DNA from: Zygnema cylindricum | Taxonomy: Eukaryota > Streptophyta > Zygnematophyceae > Zygnematales > Zygnemataceae | Direction: 5' to 3' | NCBI GenBank assembly: GCA_037447655.1 | Contig: JBBHKE010001969.1 | Location: 62,001-126,000, forward strand | DNA length: 64,000 bases | Shown: positions 48,853-57,491 of the stretch, piece by piece | Layout of the letters: every line of letters starts with the position of its first letter | Position numbering within the stretch: position 1 is the stretch's first letter | The notes under the pieces: model-generated | Told to the model about the DNA's origin: nothing | Databases searched by the model: none | The model's input: the letters and a program-made list of their open reading frames with translations, nothing else | Translations under genes and position numbers: made by a program

Positions 48853-49855
48853 CTAAGTTATTCTAAACAAGGGCACTCCTCGATATAATGTACCTGGTTC
48901 CCTACAAAAGAAGCAAACACCCTTTTTCAAAGCTCCCATTTCTTTTCCTCTCCCACTCTCTCCACCAAAGTTCCGATAAGGTTTACCTTCATCTTTCTTC
49001 TTCTCACCATGCTTCTGCTCGTCACCGCCGTTCCTCTCATCAAGCTTCCGCCAATCACCACCAGCTGTAAATGCATTCACCTTGTCACTTCCCCTACGAA
49101 GCTCCAAAGTGCTTTCCCTCACAAGAATTATCCCCATGGTAAAGCTCTAAGTTCATGAGGAGCCATCCATTGCCTGCATACGATAAATGATGTTTTCGTA
49201 CTCATTGGGAGTTTCATGAGTAGTGTATTAATCTTTCTCTCCTCGGATTCTACATATCCCGCGCTAGCAAGCTCAACATATAACGCAGCAATATCATTAC
49301 AAAACTCTATCATGTTACCGCCTTTATAAACATAGGCATTTATTTCTTGTTTTACTAATGCTGCCTATAAATAGTCTCACTCTTGTAAATTTGACTTAGT
49401 GTTTCCTAGATTTCCCAAGACTTTGTTTGACATAAAAGAGTGATAGGTATGGACTTAGACACATATCTAAGTATGAGATGTTTTGCTATAGTGTTTTTAT
49501 ACTCCCAAATTTTACTATCATTTTCTTCATTTTTACTTATAACCCCTCTAAGTGGAGTTGTGGCGGAGAGCATAGCTCCCCTCACCATAAGTGTCCCTTT
49601 ATCCTCCTCCCATTTTTTTCTTTCCATGGCAATGATTTTCCCTTCACCTTCCGTTACATCTAAACTCCAGTTAGTTTTCTGGGAAGCCCCAGATGATTCT
49701 CCATAATGAGTTCCACCAAAGCCTGGTGGCGGACACCTCACTTGCCCCGAAACAATTCCCCACAAATGCTTTTCGAAAAGCAACCCCTCCATCGTAAACT
49801 CCCAATTAGTGAAGTCTGTTCCATCGAACATAGGCACCCTAGATGGTGGGCCCAT
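48853..49855 (-). pseudogene. Copia-type gag, broken by stops and frameshifts
   Basis: The reading frame opens with an ATG lying inside the primer-binding site (49855). It has the Ty1/copia gag start FDGTDFTNWEF...LLFEKHLWGIVSG, then a UBN2-like segment (49313-49128: EFCNDIAALYVELASAG, INTLLMKLP), then a zinc knuckle beginning CFFCREPG near 48900. The knuckle's His and third Cys are in another frame, so at least one frameshift falls between them. At least two further breaks separate the segments. No pol domain follows. Confidence 0.82.
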
Positions 49856-49859
49856 AACC
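49841..49859 (-). other. Primer-binding site, half-tRNA type
   Basis: On the minus strand the LTR end is followed without a gap by GGTTATGGGCCCACC. The core GGTTATGGGCCC is complementary to the anticodon stem-loop of initiator tRNA-Met (GGGCCCATAACC), the arrangement known from Drosophila copia. The usual plant copia site complementary to the 3' end of the tRNA (TGGTATCA) is absent. Confidence 0.8.
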
Positions 49860-50963
49860 TAAAATTCTATGGGCTCCATTGCCCACAGAATTCACAGATC
49901 GAAAAGAAGCTAATCTAGATAGTGCCGACTCCACGTTGATATAAACCGAAATGAATGATCCCTTGACAATTAAAACCCCAATACACCTTCTCCCCTGTGA
50001 AGAGAAGACCTTCTGTGTGCTCAGTTCCACCACAGAATGCAAAGCTTGAATATGTATTTTGAACAATATTCCCCACTTTGACTTTCCCACTCAATATGTG
50101 CCACCCTGGCACGCAAAGACTCTGACCGACAACACCCCTGTGTAGCTTGGACTCGCATTAGTTTGCAGCAAAACGAATCACTGATTTTGCTCACCCGAGC
50201 ATTAAGTTATGGCTGGAAAAGATGACCTTTTTAGTTACAAGCTCTCTTAGAGAGAGGTACCTAAATATCACCAAGTCTTGGTCTGCCTACTCACGACTAC
50301 CTACTACTAAACCCTAGTCCAATAGGAACACTATATAGTACAATAAAGTACGATGGGCGATGTACTTATTGTACGGCCATTGTACGACATGGTCTACAAG
50401 GTGACATTTGCCAAAATCGGGAGCCATGGTTCCTCCTCCCATCTTCTCCGGTATCAAATAATGTGGCGCCACGTGGCACCGCGTGAGGCTATCCCCAAAG
50501 GCCGCCGAAAGCTTATTGTGGGTGGCGGCTTTAATGGTGGTCGTATGATCAGTTGTATTTATACGGCTTCGATTCGCTTCCATGCATGAATTGATAAATG
50601 CGCGTTTTCGTTAGTTTGCTACAAATTAGTCCTTTAGATAAATAGATATATAAGCGTGAAACATATCATGTGTATCGTTTCGTTAGTGGCTTAATAGAAA
50701 AGGCGTTGGTCTACATATAAATCTTCACATCCCGGTTGAAATCCGAACAGAAGCACTATTTTACTAAAACTAGTAACTAGTAAAATACCTTCTAATTCAT
50801 TCTACCTCCCTCTAAATGACGCAGCAGCCATGGCGTGCCTTTGGTCCTCTCTTTCTCTCTCTTTACATTCTAACTTAAATATAGAAGTCAACTTTTAATT
50901 ACCTTTTTTTAACACTCTATTTATTTTTCCAATACAGACCTAGAAAAAACATAAATTTCAACA
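49860..50963 (-). repeat. 5' LTR of the copia-type element
   Basis: Sense strand starts TGTTGAAAT at 50963. The far end reads TA instead of CA at 49860-49861. It contains a tRNA-like module at 50685-50750 and the CCACGTGG block also seen at window position 23. It is 1104 bp long. Confidence 0.85.
50685..50750 (+). repeat. tRNA-Arg-like module in 5' LTR, antisense
   Basis: GGCTTAATAGAAAAGGCG and GGTTGGTCTACATA-like sequence are followed by a B box GGTTGAAATCC (50734-50744). It is the allele of the module at 47635-47700, with more damage in the D-arm. Confidence 0.5.
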
Positions 50964-50999
50964 CCATGCCAAGAGTATTACATAAATGAAAATGGTGTA

Positions 51000-51118
51000 C
51001 ACTAATTGTTCATCTCGTAATTAGCGAACATAAAAAATTAGTATCGTTTACCCTATTTTAGGTAAAACCCTCAAATTTAGGGGCGCCGAATTAGTGTTCG
51101 CCACGCTAAATACGATCG
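51000..51118. mobile_element. Decayed short TA MITE
   Basis: The right end CTAAATACGATCGACGGTG before TA belongs to the CACCG family. The left end after GGTGTA (CACTAATTG) is degenerate. 119 bp. Confidence 0.4.
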
Positions 51119-51191
51119 ACGGTGTACTGTACTGTAGCGCTTTCGTTGCGACAAGTATGTAGTTCACCGTGTTTTAGCGTCAAGGAACTAA

Positions 51192-52436
51192 GGGTGCGTT
51201 TCTGTGTGCTTAAGTAAGGGTTTTTTCCTGCCGTTTTCCTGTAAAACTTAGAGCCGTACCGCGTAAGTTTCAACCGTACAATAAAATAGAAAAAAAGAGA
51301 AGTACATTTTGCGTCATCATCGAATTTAAAATGTACTACATGTTGTCGTCTTGTGTTTTTCAACCCACTTCGACGACCAAAAACGTCATCTTCAACCTTA
51401 TCTTTAAAATATAGGGCCGATGTGTTTTAAAATTAGGGATTTTCTATAAACAAATAGGAACACGTATTCGCACGTGTAATGTTTTGTTCAAAAACTTCAA
51501 ACGAATTCAAGCGACGTGGAAGTGTACAGGATTCGTTATGTTTTGTAAGTTTTTGTCTAATACGACAAAGAGAAGTACACAGTTTGTTTTGTTTTGTCCG
51601 TTTCCATCCGGTACGGATTTTTTTTTTGCAGGGGTGTCAAGGTTCCGATGCCATTTCACGCATAGTTCAAAAGTAGGTGACCGTAAGCCCATACAATATG
51701 CCTATTGTATGCAAAACATACAATATGGCTTTAAGACCCATATTGTATTGGCCGCAAAATGAAATTAAATAGTAACAGGGTTGAGTAGCACATAGATCGA
51801 TAGAGAATTAAACGTCATGTCTAAATTTGAAAAAAAAATCGGACAAAAAAATCTTTTTCTGTGAGATTTGAGCGACTTTTTATTTAAACCGTCAGATTTG
51901 GATGATCTGACGCTCGTTGATGAAAGTAACGATCTAAGAAGATCGCATGAAAAGCCCATAACACAACTTACGATAGGACTATCGTCAAATTCGGACGATA
52001 GGACGGTCGATGATGAAAGTAGCGTTCTAAGAAGATCACATGGAAAGCCCGTAACACAACTTACGCTAAAGGCGGCCTACAAAAGGCCTACCAAAAAACG
52101 CCTACTTTTGAACTATGATTTCACGTCGAGCCGACAATAGACGCAAAGTCAAAACGCATCTTTTTCAACCGTGAAACGGCACAAGCTAGAGGGCGGTAGG
52201 TCTACAATGTCACGAAAAGTCACGCGACGTCACAAGCAATTACGAAAAATGACGCGGGTCATCACAGATTGTAGACGTTGACAGCCGTCACAAGCATTGT
52301 CGACGTATACAATCGTCACGCCCTAAGTGACAATTTCGTTTGGTACACATAAGGGCAACCGAAATCCAAGTCTATCGGATCTGCGCTAAAAAACAAAAAA
52401 ATAATCTCTAAGTTTGAAGTACATAGAGACGCACCC
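51192..52436. mobile_element. Harbinger-like element carrying a foreign ORF
   Basis: Ends GGGTGCGTTTCTGTGTGC and the partly complementary ACATAGAGACGCACCC. Its two outer parts (51192-51665 and 52190-52436) match the MITE at 4598-5344 in reverse. The middle, about 51680-52145, has no counterpart there. Flanks are TAA on the left and CAA on the right, so the duplication is imperfect. Confidence 0.65.
51817..52140 (+). pseudogene. Repeat-containing ORF captured in a transposon
   Basis: One frame from ATG 51817 to the stop at 52140 is open except for a TGA after 15 codons. It encodes two copies of a unit (LVDESNDLRRSHEKPITQL and DDESSVLRRSHGKPVTQL), about 93 bp apart at DNA level, then a basic tail. 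I do not recognise the family. Absence of this block from the related element at 4598-5344 suggests capture or insertion. The longer downstream frame starts at a TTG, so initiation there is doubtful. Confidence 0.45.
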
Positions 52437-52579
52437 CAATACTGTTGTAGTTTTGGACGTTTGGTTGCACAAATGCTTACGCGCGCGCACATTTTCGTTT
52501 GTCGAAACTAAAGTAGAGTACGACACACCGTGAATCCTTATAAAGTTAAGAAATGTATAAGAAGGGGCTTAATCTACAG

Positions 52580-53620
52580 TACATCGCGAATCGTAATTAG
52601 GGTGAAGATCCATCATACGTTTCTGTAATTGTACGGGAAACTCTACAGACCGGGTCGATTGAGTTGATGTTCCATCACGTAGAGTCTGTAAGCCACGTGT
52701 TTTAAATTGGCTGGCGCCACGCAAGCTACGATCCGATATTGAATATCTTTCAGATTTTTAGCACGGACAAAATTAGCTTCAAATCTTGACTTGCGTACCA
52801 TTTACATGCGTACGAAGTAATCATACGACAAAACTTTTATACTTTTTGCAGACGCCAATCAGTACGCCAACTCATTTTTTAGGGTTTCAGTTTTCAAACA
52901 TAACGAAAGTCCTTTGAGAGAAATAGTGTGACGAACAATACTTACCGAAAATAGCGTGACGGGGGAATGTTACGATATTTCGTTTATGTTTTCGGTTGTA
53001 TTTGGGAAACCGCATGTCATGTGCAAATCTTAAGATTTTTCGTTGGTTTTCCATCATGACACGTAGTTTAATAGTCCAGCGTGTCACGATTTTATTTTTC
53101 TGTATCTGCCAACCCACCTCCTCAAGGTGGGTTGAGAGTTACAAAAAAAAATGAAGCAAACTCCTCGCATATGAACATCCGACGGCCAGTATTACCTCCA
53201 AGACCTTCGGAGAGTATCGGCAAGATTTTCTGTAATGTTTTTTTTTGTATAAAAACAAAATAGGTGGTACGATTTGGTACGGAGAGTCGCGGATTTGTGT
53301 AAACTACGCCACTTTTCGCCTGATGGAACGTCACCCTTAGAGTAAAAAAAAAAATTGAGTAAAGAAAAAATTAGAATAAAAAAGGAAAAAATAATAATTA
53401 GAGTTATGAACTCTAATTTGTGTGATAAAGTTTTTTCAAAAAGGAATTTAACTCTAATTTATTTAAGTACTCTATATTGGGTAATGTCAGCAATAATTAT
53501 CCCCGCTCTAAATATGAACACCCTATTATGTATACGTACAAAAACTGACTATCCGTATATTATGACGCCATTATGACATTAGTACTATTTTTCGCTCTAA
53601 ATGTCACTTACGTCGTACCA
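52580..53620. mobile_element. TTAGAGTA-type TA MITE split by a Harbinger-like MITE
   Basis: 52582-52599 is the left terminus (ACATCGCGAATCGTAATTA) and 53337-53620 continues with TTAGAGTAAAA and interior matching 25052-25300. Removing 52600-53336 and one TTA rejoins the terminus in register with the copy at 25035. The right end of this MITE is lost. Confidence 0.65.
52600..53336. mobile_element. Harbinger-like MITE, 737 bp, TSD TTA
   Basis: Ends GGGTGAAGATCCATCA and TGATGGAACGTCACCC are inverted copies with two mismatches. TTA flanks at 52597-52599 and 53337-53339. The right 250 bp (from CTGTATCTGCCAACCCA) match 56985-57221. No transposase. Confidence 0.75.
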
Positions 53621-54639
53621 CAGCCAAAGGTTACATGTAAATTATGCGCAGTTAAATAATTAGAAATCAACATTTATGAACGAATGAATTACACTTATAA
53701 TTCGAATGTAAACAACACTTCGGCTACGTTGTTTGACTTTCATATGAAAAAAGGTACTTTTAAACTCTAATAACGTCGCACTTTGCTGGTTTTATTATGG
53801 TCATTTTACTTTAATAAGGTGTCTTAACTATAATAAAGTTGCTTTGAGGAAGTTAGAAAATGAACACGTATTACAGTTAATTTTAACTCTAATTGGGTCG
53901 CAATTTGAAGATATCCTAACAAATCGACGTCAAACAACATATTGTTGGACGACCGCAATTACACGTGGCCAATTTATTAACCTAATAAAGGTTATGCCTA
54001 CAAAAGAACGATAACACACAAACCGTCTGTCCTTTTGGTCTCTCTTGTAATAAATTTCAGTACATTCAAGAAGCTGCGAAAAATTTCAAGGCTCTTTAGT
54101 CGATTTTTTCGGCGGCAACTTTTATAAAATCCCGATTCGTTTTTCAATTTTTAAAAAAGGCCAGATTTTAAATTTCAAATCAAATGCTAAAATTCAAAAT
54201 TTGAACTCACCCTCCTATCACAATGGATTACCTCGTTTTTTTGACCTCCCATTTTTTCTAACTTTCCCATATATATTGCACATTCGGACAAGCTGTGGTA
54301 TAATCGATCTAGGTTTTTAATTTGCGTTTACTCTAACATCCGACTCTCAGTTTTGCTTATACTTTCCCCCTTACTTTAAAGAGTGACTTACTCTTCAAAC
54401 GTATGTGGAGGTTTTCAATAATGTGGAATAACTACGTGTCAAGATGTAACGGCATGTCTCATATCCCTACACTTGTTGTTGAAGAGGAGATTAGAGAGAT
54501 GAATAGGGTGGGATCCGAAATAGCGAGGGGTAGAACCGATTAACCACATGTGGAGCCTCTCGTCGAAGAAGCTTCGAGCGGAGATGAGAACCCCACGGGC
54601 GGAGATTTGGGGACTCATCCTACAGCTGTCAACCCGCCG
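53621..54639. other. Gene-free AT-rich DNA
   Basis: No exon is supported. At 54450-54640 a plus-strand open segment (SHIPTLVVEEEIREMNRVGSEIARG) interrupted by one stop could be the last part of a degraded transposase, but I cannot name the family. Confidence 0.35.
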
Positions 54640-54965
54640 ATGTACACTCATAAAAAACAACATGTTACAACCAAAAGGGATCGTCTGCAAATAATCACCT
54701 TGGGAAAAAAAATGTTACAACTAAAACAGATTTTCTGCGAATAATCACTTGTACACTCAGAAATTACAACCTAAAAGGATCGTCTACGAATAATCACCTG
54801 GATGATCGTTGAGGACTGGGCAAACGGATACAGAAACCTTGTACACTTGGAAAAAACAACATGTTACAACCAAAAGGGATCGTCTACGAATAAACAACTG
54901 CGAATAAACAATACACTTGGATGATCGTTGAGAACTGGGCAAAAGAATACAAAACCTCATTCCTA
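54640..54965 (+). repeat. Minisatellite, units about 50 bp
   Basis: Four to five units share TACACTTGGAAAAAACAACA, TGTTACAACCAAAAGGGATC and GTCTACGAATAATCACCT. Two units add GGATGATCGTTGAG(G/A)ACTGGGCAAA, which suggests a higher-order arrangement. Confidence 0.7.
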
Positions 54966-55488
54966 TAACTATCAAAAAGTTTCCCGAACAGTTTTCGGAA
55001 AGCTATTCATGTAGTTAATTTTCCTAAAACTCTTCTCCCATTTACCTCATCAACCCATGAAAAAAAGATGAAGGAAATGTTGTTTTCTTTTTTGATCCAT
55101 TGATTTTTTTTTTTACTAAATTTTGAATTCTTTGATTTTCTAAGTACAGTTTCTAAAAAATCAGTTTTACACAAAACGAGAGTTGAAACTAAGCATGAGT
55201 TAGTGTGGTCAAATTTGATGTCTAATCATAAGACCAAAAATTGATGTGGACTTTCCCTCGTGACTTTCATACGAGGGCAACTTTAAAAAAAATCTATACC
55301 CAGAGTAACTCCACAAGTTGACAAAAGAAATAAACACTAATTATGGAGTGTTGTGGATCCATAAATTAGGATGACTTGGAACTCTATGGAAGTCGTTTTA
55401 AAAGTTTCTTTGTCATTTTAGAGTTCCCATCTTCCTCCTCCTTTCTTCTTCCTTCTCCTCCACCCTCTTTTGCAAATGAATTTCCTAT
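54966..55488. other. Gene-free stretch
   Basis: AT-rich with a CTTCCTCC/TTCTTCC pyrimidine run at 55430-55475. I see nothing else in it. Confidence 0.35.
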
Positions 55489-55509
55489 TTGAGAAATTTT
55501 GGTGTCTCT

Positions 55510-55745
55510 GAGATCCAAACTGAAACTGGAATCGAAATCAAAACTGAAATTGAAAACACTGAAACTCTAACTAATACCAAAAGTCAAACTGCAACTGAGA
55601 TCAAAACTGAAACTGTAACTGAAATGGAAACTGGAATTAAAACTCAAACTGTAACTAAAACCACTAAAACCAAAACCAAAACTGGAACTGGAACCAAGAC
55701 TGTGAAACTGAAAGTTCCAAGACTGTGAAACTGAAATTAAAGCTG
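55510..55745 (+). repeat. Hexanucleotide repeat, AACTGA type
   Basis: Imperfect AAACTGAAACTGAAAT units run for about 235 bp with frequent AAACC and AACTGGA variants. The long open frame over it is a by-product of a repeat whose unit length is a multiple of three. Confidence 0.75.
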
Positions 55746-56039
55746 AAATTATAATTGTTGCTATAGCGTCAATTATTACCAAAGTTGAATGGTACAAAGA
55801 CATTGTAGTACTTTCAATTGTCAACGCAAAAGCAACGCAAACAAATTGAAAAAGCCTGGATAAAGTGTATTACATCCTACTTTGAAAGTTTAAATCATTG
55901 GAAATGGAATGTCATGTTGTTCTATTGGATTTTCTATATAATAAAAAAAAATGGAACCTAAATTTCATCCTCAAGCCCTCTGGTTCACACGGTTATGAAA
56001 GGAACAAGTTTTTGACTGTTCAAGTTTAAGTATGATATC

Positions 56040-56525
56040 TATTTCTATTTCCACTTTAGTGCAGGTTTTCGTTTTAGTTCTACTTTTGGTTATCGTTCCA
56101 CTTTGAGTTTTAGTTTAATTTCAGTTTTAGTTCAGTTTCATTTTAAGTTTCACAATTTCAGTGTCAGTCCCGGTTTCAGTTGCGATTTTGGTTCCCAACA
56201 ACAACTGCGATTGCAATTTCAGTTTCAGTTTAAGTTTCAGTTATAATTCAACCTTTTTGACTCTTGTGTTTTTTCGTTTCCTTTTCGAGTTATTGTTTGA
56301 GTGTTTGGTTTCACTTTCAAATTTTGATTTAAGTTCAATTGCACGTGCATTTTTTGTTATTGTTTGTGTTTTTATCGTTTTCATTCGGCTTCACTGGTAT
56401 GAGTTTCAGTTAAAGTCCCAATTGCAGTTTTTATTCCCACTTCCATTTCCGTTTTTGTTTTTGAATACCGATACTGACATCATTTCAGTTTCAGTTCCAG
56501 CTACTGTTACAGTTTTAGTTTGATC
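56040..56525 (-). repeat. Complementary hexanucleotide repeat, TTTCAGT type
   Basis: On the plus strand, units TTTCAGTTTTAGTT and TTCAGTTTCAG are the complement of the array at 55510-55745. Together they form inverted arms separated by about 300 bp of ordinary sequence. The left 200 bp and the right 120 bp are the most regular. Confidence 0.65.
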
Positions 56526-56859
56526 CAGCCTTCATTTCTTAGTTCTTTGCTTCTGCAAATTTGTTTTCCTTTTAATTTCCCTTCACTTAATTACCTCAAA
56601 CACTCTATTCACATTTTATAAATCCAATTTCATTTTTTCTTCCCTGTGAATCCAGCTTTTGGCCTTCGTGTCTTTTATTTTCTACACTATTTTTTGTTTT
56701 AACTCATTTTCTTTAGTTTTTTTTCTCTTTCTTTCGTTCTTTCTCCTCTGTTTCTTTTTAGTTATTTTTTACATCTTACTTCCTTAGTTTAACTTTAAAA
56801 ATTTCACAAGTTTTCTGGTTATGACAGTTTTCTGTTGAGATGATTCGATGTGCAGAAGT

Positions 56860-57283
56860 CAAAAAACTTTCGGTTGCATTTTGAAAAGTACATACTATGT
56901 ACAAATTTCGTCAAAATTCGTTGGTTTTACATCGTGACACGTAGCTTTTTCGTCCACCGTGCCACTATTAATTATTTTCTGTATCTGCCAACCCATCTCT
57001 TACAAATACGTTGGCAGATACAGATAAAAATGAAAAGAACGCTTCGCGGATGAACATCCCACGGTCAATATTACCTCCCAGATCTTCGGAGAGTATTGGC
57101 AAGATTCTCTGTAATGTAGGTTTTAGTACAAAAACAAAATAAGCGGTACGTTTTGGTACGGATAGTCGCGGATTACTGTAAACTTCCCCAGTTTTCGTCT
57201 GATGGAACTTGGCCCTTAGCGTAAATCACTATAATTATTCCTATACGGTAAAGAAACCTGTTCGCTAATAGCGATTGGCGGTG
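56860..57283. mobile_element. Harbinger-like MITE part and TA MITE tail
   Basis: 56860-57218 follows the right half of the MITE at 52600-53336, ending CTGATGGAACTTGGCCC before TTA. From there to 57283 is the right end of a CACCGCC-family MITE (CTAATAGCGATTGGCGGTG before TA). This repeats the association of the two families seen at 52.6 kb. Confidence 0.55.
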
Positions 57284-57290
57284 TACTGTA

Positions 57291-57489
57291 CACCGTGAAT
57301 CGTTATTAGCCTTATGTACGCTATATCGGCACCCCAAAATTTTGACATTGATACCTTAAATATAATAAATTACGATATTTAAAAACATGAACCATAATCT
57401 GCCACGTCTCCTAGCACTAAATTAGAATGAATGACGCGAATTTTTTCTTTACACTAATAATTTCTTTACGCTAATAACGATTCAAGGTG
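57291..57489. mobile_element. TA MITE, 199 bp
   Basis: Ends CACCGTGAATCGTTATTAGC and GCTAATAACGATTCAAGGTG are inverted with one mismatch; TA on both sides (57289-57290 and 57490-57491). The interior CTGCCACGTCTCCTAGCA links it to the remnant at 24738-24894. Confidence 0.75.
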
Positions 57490-57491
57490 TA

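Larger units (their letters stand above)
45763..50963 (-). mobile_element. Copia-type gag-only LTR retrotransposon
   Basis: Minus-strand element. The 5' LTR is 49860-50963 (1104 bp); the 3' LTR is 45763-47908 (about 1086 bp once a solo LTR is removed). LTRs begin TGTTGAAAT and end ATTTCA on the sense strand. Directly after the 5' LTR is GGTTATGGGCCCACCATCT (49859-49841), which pairs with the anticodon arm of initiator tRNA-Met, as in Drosophila copia. A polypurine tract AAATAAGGGGAG (47920-47909) abuts the 3' LTR. The internal 1.95 kb encodes gag remains only; I find no protease, integrase or reverse transcriptase. The left flank is hAT sequence and the right flank does not match it, so no target duplication is visible. 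Confidence 0.88.

Noticed and set aside
52887-53117. 76-aa minus-strand ORF
   Set aside because: It lies wholly inside the Harbinger-like MITE and is not kept in the related copy at 56860-57218.
55489-55728. 79-aa Thr/Glu/Lys-rich ORF
   Set aside because: It is a translation of the AACTGA hexanucleotide array.
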